NCBI GenBank assembly: GCA_028386065.3
Contig: JAKUCV010004518.1
Coordinates: forward strand, 80,475-144,474
From: Turnera subulata
Lineage: Eukaryota > Streptophyta > Magnoliopsida > Malpighiales > Passifloraceae
Length of the DNA stretch: 64,000 nucleotides
Direction of reading: 5' to 3'
Shown: positions 1-9,935 of the stretch, one piece after another
Numbering within the stretch: position 1 is the stretch's first letter
How the letters are laid out: each line of letters opens with the position of its first letter
Program-made: the position numbers and the translations under genes
The notes under the pieces: model-generated
Told to the model about the DNA's origin: nothing
The model's database searches: none
What the model saw: only the letters and a program-made list of their open reading frames with translations

Positions 1-142
1 CCTGCAGCATCAAACTATGCATTCCTACCAGAATCAAAAACAAACTGAAATCGTCAAAACCGATGTTCATCTCTGACAATGATCATAGCACAGCAGTGAG
101 ATGCAAGCTTCGATGGCTCGAGGCTCGATGCTCGATGCTATA

Positions 143-274
143 TGCTTTGGAGAATCAACCAAAAGCCAGAAAAAATGAGAAAATCACAAGAAGACAGATA
201 GCAGAACATGCTTTGGAAAATCAACCAAAAGTCAGAAAAAATAGGAAAATCACAAGAAAACAGATAGCAGAACA
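143..274. repeat. 66-bp tandem duplication, two copies
   Basis: Two adjacent 66-base copies (143-208 and 209-274) differ at only a few bases. The unit is a multiple of three, and in the + strand frame each copy reads as 22 basic residues starting ALENQPK. No start context, splice sites or family match suggest that it is a gene. Confidence 0.75.
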
Positions 275-275
275 G

Positions 276-760
276 AACCGATATCTCTAACGGTCTAAAA
301 AATCACAAGATAATTTGTAAGTGATGAAACCAATACCTTGAAATCGTATGCTCACAGGCTTTCTAATTTATGTTGCCCACATGAGCGAGAAGCTTTTCCT
401 CTTATAAATTGCACTTGTCCCGCTGTGCTTGATTCCTGCATATTAGAGAAAAAAATTCAGGAAATGGAAATCTACCATTATTTTCCAGAAATCATATGTT
501 CATGGTATTATTTTTATTAGAGCTAATTCTCAAAACAAGAATGTATAACAAGATGGAAGAAGATGTCCTTGCTGACCGCTTAATTATCTATATTGAAAGA
601 AAAATTGATAAAAAAAAATAAATAATGACTTTGACTGTTTTTTTTTTAGAATGATTTTGACAGTCTTAAATCCTGGTTTAAGATAATAAAATGTAACTCA
701 AATGGACAAATGGTTATTAAAAATATATTATTGCTTTACAACAGGTGGTCACAATTGGAG
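276..760. other. AT-rich intergenic DNA
   Basis: I see no gene, structured RNA or repeat pair here. There are only short A and T runs. Confidence 0.5.
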
Positions 761-773
761 ATCAGAAACATAC

Positions 774-903
774 CGTACCAGAAAGAAAACCCCTTTCTTT
801 CTCAGTAGAGGGCAGCAGGGCGACTCCTCTTCTCCGGGCAATTCCTGATTGTCCAATCTTAAGTTCATGCAATGAGAGCGGCAAACTCTTGACGGTTGGA
901 TAA
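774..903 (-). other. possible internal exon of an unrecognised host gene
   Basis: On the minus strand a pyrimidine-rich stretch ending in TTTTTGCAG lies just before position 903. A donor-like GTATGT follows position 774. The roughly 130 bases between them are open in one frame and encode a basic peptide containing KIGQSGIARRRG and LPSTEKERG. This is better coding character than the surrounding AT-rich DNA, but I recognise no family and can connect no other exon. It could be a chance open stretch. Confidence 0.3.
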
Positions 904-1194
904 CTGCAAAAAGAACATGGGGTGAGTGAGTACGTTACCCCAACCTCTACACTACTATCACAAGTTGGTGTGAGATAGCAACCTTGTACAATTGAGGTGT
1001 AACATACACAAGAGAATTTCCAGTAGAATTCCATCAACCTGGCGGCTGTGTGAGCAATAACTAAAAGGAGCTCCAGGCTGCCAATACCTGTTTGCCAAGT
1101 AAATGGATAGAGTCACAGTCTCACCCCCCACAGTCATCAGGATGAACTATCCTTCTATGACATGTCCAATAATTTTAGTCCAATAATTTTAGTT

Positions 1195-1576
1195 TGTTGA
1201 AGCATGATTACTTGCTTCAATATCTAGAGAATTCTAGTCTAGAAAAATCTAAGAGCATTAGTATAAAGTTAAGATTTTTATGTAAATATTTAATATTTAT
1301 CTAGAAAAATCCTAGTGCACTAAAAAAAATCAACAAAAAAGTTAAGATATTATGTATTGTTAAGTCGGTTACTACAACTATAAATATCATACAACTATAA
1401 ATATCATGTAATGCAAAGTGCTTTGTGTGCTTTCCTAAACACAAACGGCTCCTCCTCTGTTTTAGTCCTCTGTTTTCTCTATTTCTTGTTAAGTCTTTAT
1501 TGTTTTCTTTTCTTTGCATAACAAATACTCACATAAACCTTTCTCAAATACACCATTCCCATAATTTTTTCCTTCA
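1195..1576 (+). repeat. 5' LTR of Copia-1
   Basis: It starts TGTTGAAGC and ends CCTTCA directly before the primer-binding site. A TATA-like ACTATAAATATC occurs twice near 1375-1405, where the other LTR has one copy. Confidence 0.88.
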
Positions 1577-1578
1577 GT

Positions 1579-1590
1579 TGGTAGCGGAGC
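1579..1590 (+). other. primer-binding site of Copia-1
   Basis: TGGTAGCGGAGC sits two bases after the LTR end. It differs at two positions from the usual plant initiator-Met tRNA site TGGTATCAGAGC. The same variant occurs in two other elements of this window. Confidence 0.75.
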
Positions 1591-1716
1591 CCCTTTGTTC
1601 TTAAGGGACCATAAACCTCAATTCAAAAACACAATACCCACAATCTCTCCCAAAAATATACCCATAAACTCAGCTTCCATAACAACTTAAAAAAGTCCCA
1701 ACTTCTCAATCCTTTA

Positions 1717-2637
1717 ATGATGTTAAGAAATTTCACAGTTCCCACACCACCTGTGTTCACAGGTGAAAATTTCCAAACATGGGCTGTGAAGGTGAAGGCT
1801 TATCTCCAAGCTTATGGCTTATGGGAGGTTTTTGATGTTGGTGTAAATCCGACTCCACTCTCAGAAGAAGCCACTATAAATCAAATTAAGCAACACAACG
1901 AAGAAATTGCAAAAAGTTATCAAACTATGTCTGCAATTTTTTCATTGGTGACTGAAGAAATTTTTACAAGAATTATGGCTTGTCAAACTGCCAAAGAAGC
2001 TTGGGATAAGTTGAAGCTGGAGTTTTTGGGAAGCCAAAAATCAAGGCAGATCAGGTCCTCAATCTCAGACATGAATTTGAGTTTTTGAGGATGGATGAGG
2101 CTGAGTCTCTCAAAGAATTTTCTGATAGGTTGATGAAGATTGTCAACCAAATCAGACTTTTGGGAGAAGATCTCCCAGATAAGAGGGTAGTTGAGAAGGT
2201 GTTGGTGAGTCTTCCAGAGAGGTTTGAATCAAAAATCTCCTCACTGGAAGAATCAAAAGATCTATCTGAAATAACATTACAAGAGCTTGTTCATTCTTTA
2301 CAAGCTCAAGAGCAAAGGAGAGCACTCAGGCAAGGAATTCAAGTAGAGGGAGCTATGAATGTAAAACATAAAAACAAGCATCAGTTCAGCACCAACAATC
2401 AAAAGCAAGCTGTGGAGAAGAAGGGAAAACAGAAGAAGTACAATGGCGACACCAAATTTGGTCGAAAAAAATAATTTCCAGCTTGTTCTTTCTGGAAGAA
2501 AACAAATCATTCGGAGAAATATTGTTGGTTCAGACCTGATGCACAGTGCAAAAATTGCAAAAAGACAGGCCATGTTGATAAAGTATGCCAACTAAAGAAG
2601 CAGCAGCAGGATCAACAGGCTCAACGTGTTGAAAACT
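1717..2637 (+). pseudogene. Copia-1 gag (broken)
   Basis: The region encodes a Copia capsid-like protein that would coat the element RNA. It begins near 1717 and has the typical gag words NFQTWAVKVKAYLQ, AKEAWDKL, SLKEFSDRLM and LPERFESKISSLEE. A CCHC zinc knuckle, [14 protein letters not shown], is intact at 2547-2588. Breaks: one base is missing near 2060, which moves the frame between the first 123 codons and the rest, and a TAA at 2472-2474 lies just before the zinc knuckle. The family usually reads this as one protein of 250-350 residues, so the gene is dead as it stands. Confidence 0.88.
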
Positions 2638-5600
2638 AGTAAGATGAAGCACGAGAAGAACAACTGTTTATTTACATCATGTTATACAACAGCAAGAAGC
2701 AGTGATTGGCTCATTGACAGTGGTTGCACACACCACATGACTCACAAGATTGATGCTTTTTTAGACTTGGATGAGTCTTATCTCTCAAAGGTCAAGATTG
2801 GGAATGGAGACTACATCGACGTTAAAGGCAAAGGTACGGTTGTAGTTGAGACTCCATCAGGTACCAAATTTATTTCTGAAGTTCTATATGTTCCCAACCT
2901 TGATCAAAATTTATTGAGTGTGGGACAATTACTTGAGAAGAATTATTCGTTGATATTTAAAGATAATACCTACACTATATATGATGCTGCAAACAACAAG
3001 GTATTTTCTGTTGGCATGAAGGACAAAAGTTTCTCATTAAATTTGAGGAACAATAATGCTCATTCATATGCAAGCACAATTGATATGACCTCTCTTTGGC
3101 ATAAAAGGTTAGGTCATGTCAATTATACTTCTTTGAAAAATCTTCATGCTAAGGAATTAGTACATAACATGCCTGCTATTAGAGAATGCTCTGCTGTTTA
3201 TGAGGTCTGTCAACAGAAGAAGCAATCAAAATTGCCATTTCCGATCAACAAAGCTTGGAGAGCCTCAGAAAAACTACAATTAGTCCATACGGATGTTTGT
3301 AGACCAATGAAAGTACCTTCTTTGGGAGGTTGCAAGTACTTTATTCTCTTTATAGATGATTTTTCAAGAATGTGTTGAGTTTATTTCTTGAAGCAAAAAT
3401 CTGAGGTGTTTGAGGTATTTCAAAAATTCAAAACTTTGGTAGAAAATTAGAGTGGCTGCTGTATAAAGGTCCTAAGATCAGATAACGGGACCGAATACAC
3501 TTCACAAAATTTTAACAAGTTTTGTGAAGATGCTGGCATCTCTCATCAGCTCACAGTAAGTTATACTCCTCAACAAAATGGAGTTAGTGAAAGAAAAATA
3601 GAACAGTCATGGAGATGGCTAGGTGTCTCTTGTTTGAGAAGCAGATGCCTAAGAGCTTTTGGGTAGAGGCAGTGAATACTGCTGTTTATATTCAAAATAG
3701 GCTGCCTACAAAAGCTCTAAACAATAAAACTCCATTTGAGGCTTGGAACGGATTCAAACCATCCGTGGAGCACTTGCGGGTGTTTGGTTATGTATGTTAT
3801 ACATACATACCTGATGTTAAGAGGGACAAGCTGGAGCATAAGGCTGAAGTTGGAATCTTTGTAGGATATAGCTCTGCTGCTAAAGGGTACAGAGTTTATA
3901 ATCCCAAAATTGAGAAGGTTATTGTTAGTAGAAATGTTAAGTTTGATGAAAATGCATCTTGGAATTGGCAAACTTCTAAGGATGATCATCAAACTTCTCA
4001 AGTCTTGCCTCAGCAAATAAATCAAGATAATGGTGAGCCTCAAGTAGATGAGGAGGAAGAAGAAGAAGAGTCAGTTAGAGGCACTAGAACCCTTGCTGAT
4101 ATATATCAAAGATGTAATGTTGCTGTTCTAGAGCCCACAACTTATGAAGAAGCAAGTAAAATTTCAGGGTGGAGAAATGCAATGCAGGAGGAGATGAATA
4201 TGATAGAAAAGAATCAGACTTGGTGTTTGGTTAATAGACCAAGTCATAAAAATGTCATTGGAGTTAAATGGGTTTATAGAACCAAGTTGAATGCAGATGG
4301 TTCTATGAATAAGCTGAAGGCTAGGTTGGTTGTGAAGGGCTACTCTCAACAATTTGGAGTAGATTTCACTGAAATATTTGCTCCAGTGGCAAGGCATGAT
4401 ACAATTAGGCTCTTGCTAGCCTTGGCTACCCAAAAAGGCTAGAAAATCTTCCAATTAGATGTAAAATCAGCATTCCTCAATGGATTTCTTGATGAGGAAA
4501 TTTATGTTGAGCAGCCTCAAGGTTTCATTGTTAAAGACAGTGAAGAGAAAGTCTACCTCCTGAAAAAGGCTCTATATGGCCTGAAACAAGCTCCTAGAGC
4601 CTGGTACACAAGGATAGATGAGTATCTAATCCAATTGGGTTTTCAAAGGAGCAAAAATGAAACCACTCTATATGTGAAAACAACAAAGTCATGTTGATTG
4701 TGTCCTTGTATGTGGATGACTTGCTAGTCACAGGAAACAATCCAAAGCTTGTGAAGCAATTCAAAATGGAGATGAGTAGAGTGTTTGAGAAGACTGATTT
4801 GGGTGAGATGGCATATTTTCTTGGTATGGAAATATGTCAAACTGAAAGAGGAGTCTTCATAAGCCAGAGGAAGTATGCATTGGAGATTCTAAAGAAGTTC
4901 AAGATGCTTAATTGCAAGCCAGTCAGTACACCTTTGGCTTTGAACGAGAAGCTAACCAAGGAAGATGGTTCTGAAAAAGCCGATGCTTCACAATACAGAA
5001 GTTTGATAGGCTGCCTCCTATACCTCACAACAACCCGATCTGATATTATGTTTGCTGCTAGTTTACTTTCTAGATTCATGCATGCTCCTAGTGAGTTACA
5101 CTTCAAGGCAGCAAAACAGGTGCTAAGATATATCAAAGGCACTGCTGATTTTGGTGTTTGGTTTCAGCAAAAACAAGAGATTAAACTGCATGAATTTTCT
5201 GATAGTGGCTGGGCTGGTTCTCATGATGATATGAAAAGCACATCAGGGTATTTGTTTTCCCTTGGTACTGCTGTTTTCTCTTGGAATTCCTGGAAACAAG
5301 ATATTGTTGCTCAGTCTACTGTAGAAGTAGAATATGTAGCAGCTGCTGCTGCCGTCAACCAAGCAATTTGGTTGAGAAAAATATTGCATGATCTCAAGGA
5401 AGATCAAGAAGAAGCTACTGAGATTATGGTGGATAATCAATCTGCAATAGCAATATCCAAAAATCTAGTGTTTCATGGCAGGACAAAGCACATGAAGATC
5501 AAATTTCACTTCATTCGAGAAGTGCAGCAAGCTAATGAAGTCAATCTTGTCCATTGTAATTCCGCAAATAATCTAGCTGATATTTTGACTAAAGCATTAG

Positions 5601-5677
5601 CCAAAGAAAGATTTGAGAAGCTCAGAGATGCTTTAGGAATTTGCAGCAAGAAATCAAGGAGGAGTGTTGAAGCATGA
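2626..5677 (+). pseudogene. Copia-1 pol: protease, integrase, RT, RNase H (broken)
   Basis: Domains run in Copia order. The protease has WLIDSGCTHHM (active-site DSG). The integrase has the LWHKRLGH zinc-binding start, then VHTDV, RSDNGTEY and the QQNGVSER region. The RT has [29 protein letters not shown] and the catalytic SLYVDDLL near 4710. The RNase H ends in KHMKIKFHFIRE and ADILTKAL. In-frame stops fall at 3376-3378 (TGA where family members have Trp), 3448-3450 (TAG), 4440-4442 (TAG where Trp is expected) and near 4695, so no polyprotein can be made. The RNase H motif usually reading DADWAG is DSGWAG here. The last codons overlap the start of the 3' LTR. Confidence 0.92.
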
Positions 5678-6036
5678 TTACTTGCTTCAATATCTAGAGA
5701 ATTCTAGTCTAGAAAAATCTAAGAGCATTAGTATAAAGTTAAGATTTTTATGTAAACATTTAATAATTATCTAGAAAAATCCTAGTGCACTAAACAAAAA
5801 TCAGCAAAAAAGTTAAGATATTATGTATTGTTAAGTGGTTACTACAACTATAAATATCATGTAGTGCTTTGTGTGCTTTCCTTGAATGTAATAACCAAAA
5901 ACGTTTGAGTTGCTCCTCTGTTTCTTCAAGTCCTCTGTTTTCCTATGTCAAGTTCTTAGTCCTTCCTTATTTTGCAAAACTAAATACTCACACAAACATT
6001 TTCTCAAATACACCATTTCCTTAATTTTTTCCTTCA
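5665..6036 (+). repeat. 3' LTR of Copia-1
   Basis: It begins TGTTGAAGC directly after the purine tract and ends CCTTCA. It is clearly related to the 5' LTR, but its centre differs by several indels. Confidence 0.88.
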
Positions 6037-6077
6037 ATTGGTAGCGGAGCCCCCTTGTTCTTAAGGGACCATAAAAG
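6037..6077 (+). repeat. copy of the primer-site region lying outside the 3' LTR
   Basis: About 40 bases after the 3' LTR repeat what follows the 5' LTR: the TTGGTAGCGGAGC site and the GTTCTTAAGGGACCATAAA stretch. Similarity then stops abruptly. A normal single insertion has no primer site at this end. Confidence 0.75.
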
Positions 6078-7347
6078 TAGGAATTAATTTTTCCTAGGAG
6101 TTCTCCTTGTTTTAAGACGCAACAAAAACTTTTTTTTTTCCTTTAGGAGCAGCAAGTCGGTGGTGCCACATATTATTTGGCTCAATAGTAAACCCCTTTG
6201 TTGTTGGAACTATAATGCATCAAGTTCTGGTCTGCGAAAGTCAACAGTGTGACACCGTTGAAAACTGATCGTCAAGAAATCTTCATGAATTGGCTCCAAA
6301 CTTTCCAGAATCCTTCAAAAGGCTCCAAATCTTCAAGAATCAAGCCAATTTGCAACAAAAGGTACCTGAAAGCGTGAACTAATAAGTGGAAGCCAAACTA
6401 GTGGAAAACAAGCTAAAAACTATAAAGACATGCATGATCTTAACTAAATGCTTGGCCAAAGGGGTATTTTATGCTCCAAAATAGTACATGATATGCACAC
6501 ATCAAATTCCCCCAAACCTGAACTTTTGCTTGTCCTCAAGCAAAACTAAGCAATAAATCAAGGAAAAAGATAGGACATGCACAAGGATGTTGTCTATTCA
6601 AAACTGCACGGCGTGACCCTGTTCAAATGCAACCTGCAAGTTAGCCTTAGAAAAGTCTACCTTTGAAAAGTTTGCTCATAAAAATCTCAGGTCTAAAGCT
6701 TACCAAATTACACAAACAAGATTCAAATTCCTTCATAAACATTCAATCCAATTAGTCCTTCAAAAGACATGCTTAGAAATCGAATAATTAGAAACAACAT
6801 TCCATAGGCATCTCAAAACTCACATCTCCACTAATGGGCAGAAATCGAAAATCAGAGATCAATAGGTCTTAATAAAGGGTTGAAACGATGTTAGATTTTT
6901 GTTGTGAATGAAAGGGAAATAGTGTTCAAAAGTCTGTCAAATTACTGAATCCAAATCTTGCAAAATTATAGCAACATGATGTGTCAACTGACTGACCCTG
7001 TTCGTTGGCAGTAATCTTCTTAGTTTGCCCTGCTCAACTCAAATGCACACAAATGTTTTTCTTGTCTCATTTTTTTCTCTTTTGTTTTCATTGCGTGTTT
7101 CATATTTTTCCGTCTTTCTCATTTTTTTTTTCGTTTTTTTATGTGTGTTGAGTGAGTAGGTTACTTCTTTGCACAAAAATTTTTTGAACAGCGCCAGACC
7201 GTGGGACTTGAAATTGTCGGTTAAATGCTCTTAGTGAACAGCTTGTGCAAGTATTTAGAATCAATTATGTTGACAGAAGGGTATGGGTTAAATTCAAAGA
7301 AAGGTCGTGCTGATCAGGCACACGATGGTCATGTAATTGGCTGCAAA
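6078..7347 (-). other. non-coding part of an Athila/Tat-type Ty3/gypsy element
   Basis: No gene is seen. On the minus strand near 6500-6560 the DNA reads GAGGACAAGCAAAAGTTC and then GGTTTGGGGGAATTTGATG. I know this wording from the stretch between the last ORF and the 3' LTR of Athila/Tat elements. T-rich low-complexity DNA lies at 7060-7140. No LTR boundary could be set. Confidence 0.6.
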
Positions 7348-7847
7348 GGTGTGAGGTGGTTGTTGTGGATAACAAAAGAATGTATGACCATCTAAAGTAG
7401 GCTCAAAGGGCTAGCAAGGGATGTTTTGATCAAGGGTAGGCTATGGTTTCTGTGTGAGGGTAAATCAAGGATGGCCTAAATCATGTCTCTGATCAAGATT
7501 GTGCTAAAAATTTTGCCTCAATGAAAGTGTAAGAGATGTTCTAGGACAATTGTTTCTTAGAAGTTTTAAGAGTTTCTAAACTATCTAAATCCTAAGGACA
7601 TCACTCTGGTTAAATGTGATCAAGAATCAGAATTATCATGTGGTGTTTGGTGTGTATTTATGGACCTGATTCAGTGTAAGTTCAAAAATAGATAAAAGAA
7701 TAGGCATCCCAAGGCTAAACTAACGCAAGCAGAACTGAACAGAGTCGCACCGTACAAACTGAAATAAGCAGACATCCACAATAATAATATAAAATCCTTT
7801 GGCCCATGAAACATAGTTCATGCATAAAATAAACAACGCCACAAATT
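7348..7847. repeat. 500-bp direct repeat, left copy
   Basis: It matches 9145-9644 at a constant offset of 1797, with only a scatter of substitutions and no net indel. The pair brackets the Athila-type ORF. Confidence 0.9.
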
Positions 7848-8044
7848 GCGAACTTGCACCCCCTCCCAAACCGAAACATAGCAGTGTCCTCACTGGACCA
7901 AGAACAACACAAAATCGGGGAGACAAAGCAACAACAAATGAAATACAAATAAAGTGGTAAAATAGAAAGAAGCAAGATAACATGAGACACCCCCAAACCT
8001 AGAAACTAGCATGTAGATAAAATGGGAAAGGAGGGAAGGCACAG

Positions 8045-9172
8045 CTAGTTGGGTGGGGGTTGGGTTAAACAGGTAGAAATGGCAGTGTGGATAGAGTCAA
8101 CCATGGCGCGAAGCTGCTGAGAGATGCCATTCACTGCAGTCATGATGCGGTTCTGACCCTCCAGAACCTCTCTGTGCTGCCTCTCCAAAAGTGCCTGTAA
8201 GCCAGCGGTGTCACCCTATGGCGATGTCGGACTCTGCATAGGTCGAAAAGGGGGCATGCGAGGGACAGGTGGTGGTGGTTTGCCAAGGAGCCGCTGGGTG
8301 TCGAGTAGATCAGCTACCTTCTTGCCGTTAACTCGTGTATAGGCCCTCACATCAATGTCCAACTGCTTGGCTAGGAAGGTGACAAAACTAGCGGCACCAA
8401 GTGCACCCGAGCGCTTGTGTTGTTTCTCAAGGCGCCGGAGAATAAAGCAACCTGTGTTGATGGGGTGGTTGTGCTTCATGCACCACAAGTAAAAGAGCTC
8501 ATCCTTGCTCACCACATTGCGGCTGGACTCCCGAGAATGGATGGAGTGGGAGAGTACATATTGCATATACTGGAGGAAGGGGTCCAAGACATCAGTGGAT
8601 GAACTCGCGGTAGATTGATACTTGGCATTGGATCCAGTAAGCTCCTCCCATGCTTGCTGCTCATGATAGTCCCGAGGGGGGGAACATAAGCCGGTCTTTT
8701 TAAAACCAAAGTAGTCATTCAAGTCCCCAACAGTGAAAGAGTGATCGGTGTTGCCGAGACGAACTTGAATGGTGCCGGAATTAGGATCCTCGTCTGGGCC
8801 AGCAGGGGTGTACTGTAGGAAGCAATAGAACTCCTTGGTAAGTTGCTCATAACTGTGCTCTGCTTGGGCCATCCAATCCGCCCAACCCACAGAGTCCAAG
8901 CGAGCCACATAATCGTCCTATAAATTATGGGCCAGAATGACCTCAAGGCAGGGGGCTTTGCAGGGGAGGATAGTGCGGTTCTTGAGGGCCCGATACGCGG
9001 CCTCGTGCTCGACAGAGGCGGGGCAGAACTTGAAGGGAGGAGGCAGGTTGGAAGTTGTGTGTGGTTGTGGGGTTGGGTTGGTGTGTGTGTTGAGTTGCTT
9101 TTTGTTTTTTTTTTTATAATGGTTGGATGTGAGGCGGCGACTAGGGTGTGAGGTGATTATTGTGGATAACAA
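8045..9172 (-). pseudogene. Athila/Tat-type retrotransposon ORF (two in-frame stops)
   Basis: One minus-strand frame runs from about 9172 to 8045, broken only by TAG codons at 8918-8920 and 8216-8218. The parts are a Ser/Thr/Pro-rich start with FKFCPASVEHEAAYRALKNR, a central globular part (QVRLGNTDHSFTVGDLNDYFG, LWCMKHNHPINTGCFILRRL) and a proline run PPPPVPRMPP. The end is a predicted coiled coil containing LLERQHREVLEGQNRI. The centre resembles the ORF-1 C-terminal or 'plant transposon protein' domain of Athila-lineage Ty3/gypsy elements, whose role is not known. Both stops are single-base changes from CAG. Without them the protein would be about 375 residues. Confidence 0.7.
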
Positions 9173-9644
9173 AAGAATGTATGACCATCTAAAGTAGGCT
9201 CAAAGGGCTAGCAAGGGATGTTTTGATCAAGGGTAGGCTATGGTTTCTGTGTGAGGATAAATCAAGGATGGCCTAAATCATGTCTCTGATCAAGATTGTG
9301 CTAAAAATTTCGCCTCAATGAAAGTGTAAGAGATGTTCTAGGACAATTGTTTCTTAAAAGTTTTAAGAGTTTTTAAACTATCCAAATCCTAAGGACATCA
9401 CTTTGGTTAAATGTGATCAAGAATCAGAATTATCATGTGGTGTTTGGTGTGTATTTATGGACCTGATTCAGTGTAAGTTCAAAAATAGATAAAAGAATAG
9501 GCATCCTAAGGCTAAACTAACGCAAGCAGAACTGAACAGAGTCGCACCGTACAAATTGAAATAAGCAGACATCCACAATAATAATATAAAATCCTTTGGC
9601 CCATGCAACATAGTTCATGCATAAAATAAACAACGCCACAAATT
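9145..9644. repeat. 500-bp direct repeat, right copy
   Basis: This is the partner of 7348-7847. Similarity ends abruptly at 9644, after which the DNA differs (AT-rich, leading to the resistance-gene 3' end). Confidence 0.9.
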
Positions 9645-9935
9645 CCAAATTTTTCCCCTCTAGCTTTAAATGGTTATATACTTAAATGGTTTAGTTATTC
9701 CTAATATAATCAAATTTAAGATCAGGTCTACAACTAAGTCCCCACCATAAAATTTCTTTTGATTGCCAGTTTTGTAACTGCAAGATAAAGAAGAGAAAAA
9801 GTCATAAAAATATTAAGAGTTTTACAAAGGGGAGGGAAGGGAAAAATTGTGATTACATACCTTGCTGCTTGGTAAAGTAAGAAATGAGAGATTTTTAGAC
9901 TGATTTTTAGATTGCTCTACTGCATGCCATCTCTC

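Larger units (their letters stand above)
1195..6036 (+). mobile_element. Copia-1: old full-length Ty1/copia LTR retrotransposon
   Basis: Two related terminal repeats beginning TGTTGAAGC flank a gag-protease-integrase-RT-RNase H coding order, which is the Ty1/copia arrangement. A primer-binding site (TGGTAGCGGAGC, 1579-1590) follows the left LTR, and a purine-rich tract (AAGGAGGAG) lies directly before the right LTR. The LTRs differ by substitutions and indels and the coding region carries many stops, so the insertion is old and cannot act on its own. No clear target-site duplication was found; TAGTT before the left LTR has no match after the right one. Confidence 0.93.

Noticed and set aside
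1171..1194. Short tandem CCAATAATTTTAGT before Copia-1 as a target duplication
   Set aside because: Both copies lie on the same side of the element, so it is not a target duplication.
8927..9151. + strand frame over the Athila ORF
   Set aside because: It is a shadow of the minus-strand ORF and has no family character.
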